A stretch of DNA of 64,000 bases. Source: Oreohelix idahoensis. Lineage: Eukaryota; Mollusca; Gastropoda; Stylommatophora; Oreohelicidae. The notes beneath the pieces are model-generated. The model was not told the origin of the DNA and made no database searches. It worked only from the letters and a program-made list of their open reading frames with translations. The stretch spans positions 62,001 through 126,000 of the forward strand of contig JAMPIV010016264.1 in assembly GCA_024509875.1 (NCBI GenBank). Direction: 5' to 3'. Below, one piece after another: positions 1-10,716 of this stretch. The number at the start of each line of letters is the position of its first letter. The first letter of the stretch is position 1. The position numbers were made by a program, and so were the translations under genes.

Positions 1-540
1 TCGAACGCCTTTGTCAAGTCGATGAAAGCTGTGTACAGGTCACAGTGCTGTTCTTGGCATTTTTCTTGTAGCTGTCTTGCAGCGAACACCATATCGGTGG
101 TTCCACGTTCTTTCCGGAATCCACACTGACTGTCAGGTAAAAGACCTTTGTCAAGATGAGCCGTAAGGCGATTCAGAAGGATTCTGGCGAATATCTTCCC
201 AGCGATTGATAAAAGAGAGATGCCTCGATGATTGTTACAGTCTTGGCGATTACCTTTACGTTTATATAGATGTATAATTGACGCATCTTTGAGATCGTGT
301 GGGATGGTTTCACTCTGCCACATTTGCTGGAAGATCATGTGAAGTTTCTCTATCAGAACTGTACCGCCATCTTTTTAAACCTCAACAGGAATTGAATCGG
401 AGCCGGGGGCCTTTCCACTAGAAAGTTGACGAATCTCTTTTTTAGTTTCCTCCAGAGTTGGTATATCATCTAGTGCTTCATTTATAGGAATTTGGGGCAG
501 GCGGATGATGGCTTCGTCGTTAATAGATGATGGCTAGTTC
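1..540 (-). pseudogene. Non-LTR retrotransposon reverse transcriptase fragment, cut by window edge
   Basis: Translating the minus strand gives the N-terminal half of a LINE-type reverse transcriptase. Recognisable runs, in order, are SGKAPGSDSIPVEV, LYKRKGNRQDCNNHRGISLL, SIAGKIFARILLNRL, LLPDSQCGFRKERGTTDMVF and, at the window edge, the motif-A stretch TAFIDLTKAF. A TAA codon near 378 follows IPVEV, where a sense codon is expected, so this copy is dead. The catalytic YADD or FADD motif would lie before base 1 of the window. There is no N-terminal endonuclease here and the homology fades near 540, so the copy is 5'-truncated. It belongs to the large Jockey/CR1/RTE-type assemblage; I cannot assign a clade. 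Confidence 0.85.
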
Positions 541-1640
541 AGAATATTATTAAATATAAGTTACACTAAACACACGCAGTTAATGACCTAAAGGTCAAAG
601 ATGAACACTAGGTTACAGGATAGACGGTGAAGAGCAAGTTCCCACTAAATTACTACTCAGTAAAGTCAACAAGTTTAGCGAAATTTAAAAAAGAAGTTAG
701 TACAATGATTGTAACAAGGAAAATATTCACTCTCTCTGTCATGCGTGGCCACAACACTCTTGCTTACCCACTTGTGGTGTTAATATCCCTTGAAAAAAAA
801 TTACAATTGTCCCTGACCCTATACTGTCAGGTGTGTTGCCCAAAGATGGCCCCAGTCCAGCCTATATATCGAATAATAACTACAAAGTGGACGCCAAATT
901 TGGGGGTTTAATTTTTCCTGGATGAAACCAATGTCACTGCAAATAGTTACTGAAGCAAGATGTTCTCTGGACGTTCACAGTTGCACAAGGAGAAAAGTAA
1001 TTCCTGTATTGCTAAGCATCTGGTTGCTAAGACAAATGTTACACTATGTAAATAAATGATGGTGATAAATCCTATCGGCTGGCTCTATGGTGAGTGCCGA
1101 TTTTGAAACAGCGTACTTTTCTGGATCACTCCGTTGCTACGTCTGTCAAACGTCAGGAATATATGTTCTTTCGTATGCCCAGTGGGCTGGACAAATTGAA
1201 TAAATAATTCTGGGTAATGTGCAGTCCAGTTACGATTTAATCTTAATGTTTATTGGTCTCTTGGGCCCAACCGGTTCACGAAGGAACTTGGGACTTGTAG
1301 CCACGAAGAATACACCATTAATCCTTCACTGAATGAAGAAAGAGGACAAAATTTGTCCAAAAATCGAAGACCCAAAATAATAATAATGGTACTGGTAAGT
1401 AAGACCGCTGGCCGCTGGTTTTGATTAGGTGCTATATTAGGAAGAAAAGAACATTTATGAAAAACTGCTACTATTCTATCCACCCGTAAGTTTTCCGCTA
1501 TGGCATGTCGGGAAAAAGGGTATGCTCCCTCCCCGTTATTGCCGCGAGAAAATGAACAGCGCACAACGTCAATTATTATTTAATTTATCTGTAGCGAGAT
1601 TTGGTACCACTTGCTTTGTTTGTGAAAAAATGTGTAACAC

Positions 1641-1641
<1 letters not shown>
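541..1641. other. Intergenic, no recognisable gene
   Basis: Short unrelated ORFs only, none with a recognisable motif or codon pattern. No tandem repeat or element end was seen. Confidence 0.5.

Positions 1642-1682
<41 letters not shown>
1642..1682. repeat. (CA)n microsatellite
   Basis: About twenty uninterrupted CA dinucleotides. ORFs reading Thr-His or Val-Cys runs through it on either strand are artefacts of the repeat. Confidence 0.97.
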
Positions 1683-1687
<5 letters not shown>

Positions 1688-3424
1688 AACGCTGGGACAA
1701 CGCGGCGGGTCTTCCTTTGAAGTTTGAAAGTGGCTGAAAAATTTGCGCTTCGTCTAGCTGACTAAACATTGAAAAAGGTAAGGAAATAGCGAATATATGA
1801 AACATGGCCGACCTTAAAAGTTTGCATTAGCTGGAAAGAAAATCTAAATCTACAAGAGCAAGCCTGGTTGTAAGACATTTAAATAATAATAATTCACCAA
1901 AGGAGATAGAGTATGAATGATATCCAAAAGGATATTATTCAAATATAAATAGTTTTAAAAATAATTGAGATTTTTCATCGTCATCACATCTGCTAAAAGT
2001 TAGCTAATAATCTTTAAAAATTTATTGTAACTACATACCTCAACGGATTTCGATAAAACTTGAATAGAATGAAAGCTTCATATGGGGAAAATGAAAGGAT
2101 ACATAGGAAGGAAGGAAAGATATAAGTGTGTAGTGACAATAAGAGAAAACAAGTACAGAAAAAGCACAGATCGCCTCAAACCAAGTTATTAAACGAAAAT
2201 CTTGGCGAACTTCAGACGGTGCTTTCTCGTATAAGGACACAGCGGCGCGTTTAAAATCATTCACACCAAATCCAGAAGCCAGAGTGAGAATCTGGAAGAC
2301 AGTATCTGCAAGAGAAGTTCTTTTTTCATGCTGCATGCAGGGCAGATAGACTTCACCAAATATAGCCTCACCGTGCGCTTATTAATCCTAAGAGGGTATG
2401 TAAGTTTATTAAAGATATGTGTGACTAATATCAATTTATTTCAGATTTTGTTTACGATTTGATTGTATCAGACATAATAAAAAGGGAATGATGCTAACCA
2501 GAGATAACCTCCACCGGCATTGTCAGGAAGCATAACCATTAATTGGTTAGCCAAATATGTCATGGCTAGTTCTTGCCTGGAAGCTTACGACATACCAGCA
2601 AGTACATAAGGGACTTAGCATCTATAAGTGGAAGGCAAAGGTTATATTTTACCCATGTAACATAACATGTGATTTATTCATGTACTTTGTTATTTTCTGC
2701 ACAGTAGGCATTATCTTATCATGCTTTCTCTGTAACATACTACCATGATTCATTCATTTATATATAAACACTGAAGACATGGTCGCCTCATGAACAGCAG
2801 TTGGTTGTGAGATTGTTGGAACACCATGGCCACCTATTACCTTTTATTCCAGGTTTTATGATCGTTCCTGATCAAGTTTATGATCGTTCCTGATCGAGCT
2901 CATGTTCGAGTTCGTGATCGAGTTTAAACTAAAGACTTGAGGACCTTTGATCCTGCTAACTGAAGCCTAGAGGTCAAACAATCTTCAACACCTTAGTCCC
3001 CCGTAGTTATAGGGCGGGCTGAAGGAAAATCTTCCTGATCAACATTGTGTCTCAGGAACATCGAACAAACAATCCACCAAACAATGTGAGCCTTTTCTAA
3101 AGCTATGGTCGATGATGATAACAGCTAGAGACTAGATAACAAGATATACAAAATATACTGTGACAGACTGTATAATTTCATTGGAAGATTCATCCAAGAT
3201 TTTTTTTCTATTATTTATTTTAATTTGTAAACATAAATAATCATATATTTTACCATCATCCAACACCCATTTCTCATTTCAAGATAGATATATGTACATA
3301 AATAAATTATGAAATTTTACTCATTTGACTTGGTAAATTTTTACTGTTAAATTTGGAGTTACTTTTTCTAATGTAATTATATTATCACATAGGGTTACTA
3401 TAGTGAAAGTGGTGCATTATACTT
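1683..3424. other. Intergenic, no gene recognised
   Basis: AT-rich sequence without a supportable coding region. It holds a small tandem repeat at 2854-2925. It also holds a 25-base stretch (2384-2408, ATCCTAAGAGGGTATGTA then AGTTTAT) that recurs with one change at 39462-39486, so an old dispersed repeat probably lies around 2160-2410. Confidence 0.5.
2854..2925. repeat. Short tandem repeat, ~22-24 bp unit, about three copies
   Basis: Units share the core TTTATGATCGTTCCTGATC. The first two are nearly identical; the third is degenerate (CTCATGTTCGAGTTCGTGATC). Confidence 0.8.
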
Positions 3425-3560
3425 CTGAAGCCTAAATCTATTGTCCAGCTCAGAGTATTCACAACCGTAACTCCATTGTGATACCAGTGCAAATCTCTGG
3501 CACTGGGACTTCACACTTTCTGGAGAAAGATTCTACTTCTTCTCTACCACTATCATCACA
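3425..3560 (+). repeat. Dispersed repeat R, copy 1 (diverged)
   Basis: It aligns with copies at 32337-32541 and 40517-40723 over TTCTGAAGC, CACARCCGTRACT, TGTGATACCAGTG and CACTGGGACTTCAC. The central part can fold as a hairpin, CCAGTGC (3484-3490) with GCACTGG (3500-3506). This copy carries a 24-base insertion relative to copy 3 and has lost the distal half. The family is unidentified; a SINE or small non-autonomous element is possible. Confidence 0.65.
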
Positions 3561-4316
3561 CCAGAAAAACCTTTTGCTACATTATCCATACGCGCAATTT
3601 AACAAAATATCGCCTGTCACTACTAGCTATTTGTCGGCGTCTATTGTTTTGTCACATGACATTAACACTAGTCACTTATATAATTTCACACAATGAAATA
3701 TAATGTGAATTCTATTCGGTCACTCATCCGCCACGTGTAATAATCTCAGTCAGCTAAGCCGTATCTTCTTGTGTAAGGAAAAGTGGGGTGTTTGAAATTA
3801 CATTACACTGAACGACTGGCAAGAATTATCTACGCGTTAGGTTATTTCACTAGTTTTAAACGCTAAGGAATTACAGTGAATTGAAATGGTAAACTCAACA
3901 CATCCTAGCACGTAAGCACAATTTCTATTACCACAAATCAGAAAATGAAATCCCCAAGAGACAATTTAACACATTAAGCGATGAATGGTTCTAGTCTGGC
4001 GTGTTAAGATTATCCACGAATTTCTGAGCGATTCTAATAACTTAATTTGAGAGAACCGCATCTGTCTAATGACCGATAATAAGCAAATCAGCTTGCGTGA
4101 GCAGCTCAGGTAAACAAACGTGATTCGCTCCACATGTTAAGACTGGCGGGTTGCGAAGTTTGTAAACAGCTCTGTTGTTATGTTCCCAGAAAAAGGGTGT
4201 GGATTCAAAGGTGAGTCATACAAACAGAAAATTGCGTATTTTGGCTTAGCCAATGGTAGACACTAAATGGGAAAGCAAAGGCTGTCAGATTACTGTATCA
4301 ATATTTCTATTCTACA
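3561..4316. other. Intergenic, no gene recognised
   Basis: No coding potential, tandem repeat or element terminus could be supported here. Confidence 0.5.
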
Positions 4317-5024
4317 TTACAGGCAGGCACAAGCCGAGACAATGGGTCTCTCAGGGTTGGAGGGTTTATGAATTTTGGGAAGCATATAAAACGCAGGCTT
4401 GCCCAGACAACTATTATCAATACGGAGATGAGAAACGCTAGAAGGTAAGGACTTGTTGGCGATAATACTTTTGATGGTGTCATGGACCAGACGATTGTTG
4501 AGGACTGTCGCATCATTGTCACGGCGCTGGTAGAAGGAGCTGTTGGTGAGCTGCTTATTACCTTCTTGGGGGTACAGGTCCTTGCGCGATACCACAATAG
4601 CACCTCCTTTGTCCGCCGGTTTGATAACAATGTCATCTCTGCGGCAGAGCTTCGAGAGGGCATGGGACTCATAAGAAGAAAGGTTGGAATAACGCAAGCG
4701 TTGAGGTTGTAGTTGCTGAATGTCGTGGAGGGTATTCTGAATATATAAATCCATGGCGTGGGAAGCCCAAGGAGAGGGTGTAAAATTCTTATTCTTAGGA
4801 GAAGGGAAGCGTGCAAAGGCATCATCTGATTCAGCCTGCAATCTCTGAGGACCATCATTGTTGCGGAAATGGAACTGAAGTCGCAGGCGGCGATGAAACC
4901 GATGAACATCTTGGAGAAGATTATACTGATCAAGGGATGGTTGGAGAGGGACAAAGTGCAGGCCCTTGCTGAGGACCGAAAGCTCACCCTCAGAGAGGGC
5001 AAGATCAGAGGGAATACAAACAAC
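4317..5024 (-). pseudogene. Penelope-like element reverse transcriptase, N-terminal region
   Basis: The minus-strand frame reads LSEGELSVLSKGLHFVPLQP, then DVHRFHRRLRL and SKLCRRDDIVIKPADKGGAI, then FYMLPKIHKP and ERPIVSACACL. The order of the LSKGL/RFxRRLRL segment, the IVIKPADKGGA segment and FYxLPKIHKP ending in RPIVS is diagnostic of Penelope-like elements (established knowledge). Homology stops just after RPIVSA, so the catalytic palm, YxDD box and GIY-YIG endonuclease are missing. A stop at 5025-5027 closes the frame upstream, although weaker similarity may run on to about 5300 in another frame. This is an inactive 3'-truncated relic. A second long minus-strand ORF over the same bases (4307-5251) is an out-of-frame shadow. 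Confidence 0.85.
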
Positions 5025-5895
5025 CTAGGAGCGAGATGGAGTAGAGGAAGCAGGGACAGTATCAGGGGTAGGACAGAGGCAGGAAAAGTTTGTCCTGTTT
5101 CTGGGTGGATAAAAAATCGTACAGTTGCCGGTTTAGGGTATGGATAATGGGGAAGGCAGAAAAGTAGCTGGAGTAAGCAGAGTAGAAGCTGAGATTGCTG
5201 AGCACTGATATCTGCCAGGAGGTGAGAATGGATAGCTGCGACAGCCCGCATATGCTGGAACCCACATGTGGTCTCGATGCGATGTTCACAAGGGTGAAGT
5301 TGGCTAGCCGAGGGGTTGAAGTGAGAAGTGAAGCCATATCGTTTGCAATAAGCTTAATTCCATTGTACCTTTACACACAATTTCCTGCTGCTAAACGCCA
5401 TTGAAACCGGTTTGCGACACAATACAGCTGCTTTGATTTGATTGGTTGATATATTTCCTTATTCCTATAATGAATAAGCATTTTGTGTTATATCATGCGA
5501 CACTACTGTACCCTCGACAAATAAATTGAATACTCCACTGAAAAAAAAAACAAAAAAAAAAACTTACATCTGACAAACACTCAAACAGCTCGAGAAAATA
5601 AACTTTTAACCTTTAAAACGCCATGGCACCAAAAAATGCCTGCTAAGTGAATAATTATAAGATTTTGTGATTTATGTCAAATTATAGCTGTGATCCAAAT
5701 TTGTGAATGATCGTGTTTTTATAATCTGGTGACGGAGTTTAGAAATTCGAACTCCCGTTTCAGTCAATTTGCAACATGTGGAGGTTTTGACCACAGATGG
5801 GAACATAGATTTCAATGAAATGAGCAGTTTCAATGATATTGACACAGTTTTTGCCTCCCCTGCTTCAGAGTAGTGGTCACATGATGGCCGAACTT
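5025..5895. other. Relic flank and A-rich spacer
   Basis: The first ~280 bases may be decayed Penelope 5' sequence. An A-rich tract lies at about 5540-5562. No gene is visible up to the target-site duplication of element A1. Confidence 0.4.
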
Positions 5896-5908
5896 AGAGT
5901 ATAATGAT

Positions 5909-5928
5909 CAATCAATCAATCAATCAAT
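5909..5928 (-). repeat. (ATTG)n 3' tail of element A1
   Basis: Five ATTG units in element orientation, directly after GGAGCTAAAGGGT. The same junction and tail close copy A2 near 45650. Confidence 0.9.
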
Positions 5929-5933
5929 ACCCT

Positions 5934-7190
5934 TTAGCTCCTCATGGAGCATGGGTCTTCAACAAACATATGCCAAGTCTTCGTGTCCTGTGCCATCTGC
6001 TCAAGTTCTTTCCATGTTTTCCTCATCATTTTTACATCTGTTTCCAGTTCTCTTCTCCGTGTGTTTTTTGGTCTACCTCTGCCTCTCTTTCCCTGTAGAT
6101 TCCAGAACAAGGACTGCCTTGTAATGCTATCAACAGGTTTCCTCAATGTGTGTCCTATCAATCGCCAGCGTCTTCTTCTCAACTCTTGTTCCACTGGAAC
6201 TTGTCTGATTCTTGTCATCAATTCCACATTTGTGACTTTTACCATTTCAGTCCTTCTATTCTACTCAAGCATCCGTTTATAAAAGCCTGTAGCTTTTTGG
6301 TTGTTGTTTTTGTTGCTCTCCATATCTCAGAGCCATACAATAGGACTGGCTTGACATTTGAGTTGAAGATTCTTATTTTCGTTGGACTTAATTTCTCTTG
6401 GTCTCCATATGTTTCCAAATGTAATGAATGAAAGCTCCTCTTACATTTTGTATTCTTATTTTGATATCGTTGTCTGTCCCTCCAACTTTGTCTATATTAC
6501 TGCCAAGATATTTGTATGATTCTACATCCTTTAGTGGGGCTTCTTCAAGTTCAACCTTGTTATCATTTCTTGCATTTATTCTCATTATCTTTGTCTTTTC
6601 CCTATGTATTTTTAGGCCCACTTGTTGTGACCTCTCATCGAGAATTTTCACTTTCTCTTGCATCTGATTATGGTTATGGGACAGAAGAACTAAGTCATCT
6701 GTAAAATCCAGATAATCAAGCTGTTTAGTCAGATTTCAATGGATTCCATTTCTGTTGTGTGATGTCGATGTTTTCATAACCCAATCTATTGCTAGTAAGA
6801 AAAGAAATGGAGACAAGAGGCATCCCTGTCTCACTCCCGTTCTAATCCTAAATGGTTCTGTAAGCTGTCCTTCATGAAGAACTCTGCATGTCATTTCCTC
6901 ATAGATCTTCCTTATTAAGTTAATGATCGTCATGTGAAATTCATAATGTATCCAAAGTGATTCTCTGTCTACACTGTCAAATGCCTTTTCATAGTCCACG
7001 AATACGATGTATAACGGTGAATTCCATTCCAGACTTTGTTCAACTATTATTCTCAATGTGGCTATCTGGTCTGTACAGTATCTGTTTTGTTGAAAACCTG
7101 CTTGTTCATCTCTCAATTGCTTTTCTATGGACTCTTTTAATTTCTCAAGGATGATTTTGTTTAATAATACTTTTACTGCCACTGATGTGA
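5934..7190 (-). pseudogene. A1 reverse transcriptase and C-terminal region
   Basis: The RT is split over three frames. 7182-6736 holds LRDEQAGFQQNRYCTDQIAT, YIVFVDYEKAFDSVDRESLW (motif A) and RIRTGVRQGCLLSPFLFLLA (motif B). Between 6735 and 6664 the frame reads DFTDDLVLLS, where the better A2 copy has DFADDLALLS (motif C). 6663-6388 holds KIMRINARNDNK and YKYLGSNIDKVGGT. The last part, 6245-5934, reads RRRRWRLIGHTLRKP, SITRQSLFWNLQGKRGRGRP and a Trp-rich end, the usual C-terminus of such polyproteins. At least two frameshifts separate these blocks, so no RT can be made from this copy. Confidence 0.9.
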
Positions 7191-8390
7191 TACTAACATT
7201 ATTCCTCTATAATTTGTGCACTCTTGTAAATATCCCTTCTTAGGCAGCTTGACCAGATAACATTCCTTCCATTTTGCTGGTTATTTCCTCTCTCTCCCAG
7301 ACTTTGCCAAGTAGTTTGTATAATATCTCTTTAGAGGTATCAATATCTGTTTTGATGGCCTCTGGTGGAATTCCATCTGGACCACGCTGCTTTTCCATCT
7401 TTCAGAAGCTTTATGGCTTTCTGTATTTCTTCTCTACTTGGTCGTTCACAGCTGATTTGTAGCTCCTCTTCTGCTGGCTGGATGTTTGGGGGATTAGTTG
7501 GAGATGGTCTATTGAGAAGTTCCTCAAAATGTTCTGTCCTTCTCTTTATCCGCTCCTGTATATTACTAAGCAATCCTAAATTCCTATCTTTCACGAGGCC
7601 ATTTGCTTGCCTATATCTCCCCGCTAGATTCTGTGTTTTGTTGTTCAGGTCCCTCATATTTCTTTTTCCCGCAGCTTCCTCTGCTTCCCTTGCCAACTCT
7701 TCAGTATACTTCCTCTTGTCTCTTTTGATGTTTCTTCTTACTTCCTTGTTTGCTTCTATGTACACTTCATGGGCCTTGGCTTTGGAGCTTATGTCTGTCA
7801 TCTATCTTGGGAATAGTTTCTGTTGTAATTCATGCCCTGTGCCGACGCTGTCTTTGTCCCAGTAACCCCTCCCCCCCCCCCTCTCCCACACATGTCTCGT
7901 TCCATATATTCTTCACTTGTTGCCAGAGGTCTTCCGTATCTGCCGCATCCTCCAGCCGCTGGAACACTTGGTATTCACCGTGATCGAAAATCCTTCTCTT
8001 TTTTCCTGATTTCCCAGACATCCCACACCACACCGTTGTCTATAGCTATATCCTGTTGTAAATTTCTTGAATTTTAATTGTGTTTTAGCCAACAGAAAAT
8101 TGCGGTCCAACACCACATCCGCTCCTGTACATACCCTTACATCATGCAATGATGACCCAAACTTCTTACTTATGCACACGTGATCAATCTGATTCTCAGT
8201 TCTGTGGTCCGGTGATATCCATGTTGCTTTATGTATTCTTTTATGTGGAAATATGCCTCCTCTCATAGCTAGCCGATTTGAAGCACATAAGTTAGGCAAT
8301 AGTTCCCCACACTCGTTCACCACACCCAATCTATGACATGATCCCTTCAAAGCTGGCGCCGTCTGTTCCCACCCTTGCACAGGTCCCCCA
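7191..8390 (-). pseudogene. A1 endonuclease C-terminal part and linker
   Basis: Minus-strand frames here give HKRIHKATWISPDHRTENQI, DHVCISKKF and VRVCTGADVV, the distal part of an APE-type endonuclease. The SDHHL triad usual at its end is changed to LDRNF. A linker follows, with AKAHEVYIEANKEVRRNIKR and KRRTEHFEELLNRPSPTNPP, and then the first RT residues (PSREEIQKAIKLLKDGKAA). Frame changes near 7900 and 7350 and a C-run (7868-7880) break it. The equivalent A2 segment, 42027-43059, is almost entirely open. Confidence 0.85.
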
Positions 8391-9026
8391 TCAAACTTGC
8401 GATGTCCTGTCTCTTCTTTCCGTCCAAGACACCAAGTAGTCTCTGGTGTAAAAGTCCTCCCCCTCAGATTCTTCTCCATCATTTGTTGGTGCAAAACACT
8501 GGATGACGCCCATATTTACTTTCCCCCTGGCTGACTTAAACCTTGCTCTTACAATTCGGGGTCCTATTGACTCCCATTCTATAAGTGCCTTCTGTGCTTC
8601 CCTAGACAGCATTATAGCCCCCCCCCCTTTCACTGTGGTGCCCCCCTTATGTCCTGAGGACAACACCATTTCTCCCGCGATCAATCTCCTCCTCTCCATG
8701 TCCTTCCACCGTGTCTTGCAGAGACCCAGGATTTCAATCTTGTAATTTATCATTTCCGCTGCTACCTGTGCAATTTTCCCTTGCTCACATAGAATGTGAA
8801 CATTCCAGGTGCCAATCCTGGACATTTTCCTACACGAAAAAGGGTCAGTCGGCAACCCAGACTCCTTTCGGCTTTCTATGGGTTGCCTCATGCGTCTCCT
8901 TTCCAGAGGACCACCCTCTGCCTTAAGCGGCCGAGTTGACCAACATTCTGTACTTGACTTGTCCATGTTTGTTTGTTTTTTGGTAACAAGTTTCTTACGG
9001 GATGGGATAACCAACCCCATTCCCAA
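8391..9026 (-). pseudogene. A1 endonuclease N-terminal part
   Basis: This 211-codon frame has a leader of about 70 residues. The endonuclease then starts at MSRIGTWNVHILCEQGKIAQ and continues with EILGLCKTRW (the glutamate-containing catalytic segment has Lys where A2 reads GLCETQW) and VIQCFAPTNDGEESEGEDFY. TWNV and the YAPTND box are hallmarks of APE-like endonucleases that nick target DNA for target-primed reverse transcription. The first Met (9026) is followed by MGMGLV, matching MGMGLVTP in A2, so this start is probably genuine. The frame is lost soon after the APTND box. Confidence 0.88.
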
Positions 9027-9129
9027 CCCTCTTTAGTCACTTTTTACGACATGCATGGTAGGGTACAGTGTTACTTATTTTTTGCTCCCCTTTTGGGCCC
9101 CGGTAACACATGGGTGAGAGTATAATGAT

Positions 9130-9490
9130 GATGGTATTCAAAGGTATCAGCCTTGGCAGAGATGTAAATAGTTATTACAACAATGATGACGCGTCCATTT
9201 CAGTCACATAAATGTGAAGAAATCAAGCATTGCAACTGAGATCGTCTAAGCCGTCATGAACTTTGTATCTTTCTGTTCCTTCTGTGAAGTAAAGTTTGCT
9301 CGTGTTTTATTTATTTTTATTGTTGAGCCCCCAGGTGAAAGTGATTTAGCAATTATTAAATAATTGTTCAGTTCTTTGTGTTTAGGTTACTTAAAACAAT
9401 ATGAGTCATATGGGTTCAGACATACAATTCACTCAAAAGTGATTAATCCAACTATAGCTTTAAAGTTATAGTTCAATAGGTTAAATAATC
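9130..9490. other. Intergenic flank of A1
   Basis: No gene, repeat or element end recognised. Confidence 0.5.
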
Positions 9491-9610
9491 TAGGTTTCAC
9501 TAGGGTTCATTAGGCTTCATTAGGTTTCATTAGGTGTCACTAGATTTAACAAGGTTTCACTAAGTTTCATTAGATTTCACTAGGTTTGATTAGGTTTTAC
9601 TAGGTTTCAT
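9491..9610. repeat. Decamer tandem array, twelve units of TAGGTTTCAY
   Basis: Twelve consecutive 10-base units run without a phase change. Units differ by one to three bases (for example TAGGGTTCAT, TAGATTTCAC), and the last base is always C or T. It is too short and too diverged to be telomeric, although each T-ended junction creates TTAGG. Confidence 0.95.
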
Positions 9611-10085
9611 TACACAAGAATATTGTAACAGATTTTTCTTTCGTTTTGCTTTTTTTTTTTTTTTAAACCACATTCTTTAAACAAAACAAAAAATGCCAAA
9701 GGCTGTTTTGTGTGTTTGTCTACCGATTTTAAAATTTAAAAAAAAGTATATTGTTCTAGTTATCTGTAGTTATTTAGCTCTGCAATTTTTGCAATACTAC
9801 ATATTAATTAGTTAAAATAAATGTTCTAAAATTACTTTGGGAATGCAAAATGCAGTATGTTCTAGAGATTGGCGTAGAGCGTTTATTAATGCTGGCGAAA
9901 CAATTTCGTTCACAAATCTACTGAGCAAATTGGATTGGCTTTGAGAGGACGCAAGTGTTCAATACGTATTCAAAATTGTAATCAGGGTGTAAATAAAACC
10001 AACCGATTCGTGCTCAGACTGCAAGCATGGTAAACACTACCAATACATGCTGAATAGCATAACACATCCAAATGGCTCGACAGGC
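9611..10085. other. Intergenic, poly(T) tract
   Basis: A T-run at about 9650-9664 is followed by AT-rich sequence. No gene seen. Confidence 0.5.
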
Positions 10086-10643
10086 CTACATATATAATAA
10101 TAATAATAATAATAAATTCTTTAAGCACCAAACACGGCGCATAAGGCAGAAACCAGTGCTCTCCAGGTTGTTCGTTGTGACGCCACTCCTCTTAGCTCTT
10201 GCACATTTGTTTAATCCCAACGTTCTTCCTTCTCTTATTATTGTTCTTCTGAGTGTTTCTTTTGGTCTTCCTTTTTTCCTCTTACCCTCAGGAACCCAAG
10301 TGAGCGCCTGTAGTGGTATTCTGTTGTTTTGCATTCGTAGGACATGACCGATATAAGACCATCGTCTTTTCCTTATATAGTCGGAGACATATTTCTGCCT
10401 AGAGTCTTCTCTTATTTGTCGATTAGTCTTGAATTCTTTCCAAATGATGTTCATGAGTTTTCTAAGACATTTGTTCTCGAATGTATTCAGCTTGTTCTCC
10501 AATGATTTTGTTATTTTCCAACTCTCACAGCCGTATGTTAACACTGAGATAACATTTGAATTAAACAGACGAAGCTTGGTATGTATATTCAATGATCGTA
10601 ATTTCCGAATGTTAGATAATCTATTGAAGGCGCTAGCTGCCAA
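10086..10643 (-). pseudogene. Element E C-terminal region after frameshift
   Basis: The frame reads ALAASAFNRLSNIRKL, SVLTYGCESWKITKSLENKL, then RRWSYIGHVLRMQNNRIPLQ and WVPEGKRKKGRPKETLRRTI. These are the standard end of RTE-like polyproteins, including the ALTYGCESW thumb-region motif and the GHVLRM segment. It lies one base out of frame with the main ORF. The usual YLGS segment between them is absent, so a small deletion accompanies the frameshift near 10738. The end of the ORF runs into the simple repeat tail. Confidence 0.85.
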
Positions 10644-10716
10644 AGCAATTTTAGTATGGATGTCTCTTTTTGTGTAACTATTCTTAGTTATTTTACTGAC
10701 TTTATTATTGAAACTT

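Larger units (their letters stand above)
5896..9129 (-). mobile_element. Full-length non-LTR retrotransposon A1 with 13-bp target-site duplication
   Basis: The element spans 5909-9116 (about 3.2 kb) and is flanked by perfect AGAGTATAATGAT copies at 5896-5908 and 9117-9129. Its 5' end (about 9116) matches the start of copy A2 at 41012, sharing GGCCCAAAAGGGGAGCAAA. Its 3' end carries an (ATTG)n tail, as A2 does. It encodes an APE-type endonuclease, a reverse transcriptase and a C-terminal VGHVLR-type region, all broken by frameshifts. The simple-repeat tail and single endonuclease-RT reading region resemble RTE-like elements; the clade call is inference. Confidence 0.93.

Noticed and set aside
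1522..1805. ORFs across the CA microsatellite
   Set aside because: Coding potential comes only from the dinucleotide repeat.
4307..5251. 314-codon minus-strand ORF
   Set aside because: Out of frame with the Penelope-like RT that occupies the same bases and carries the conserved motifs.
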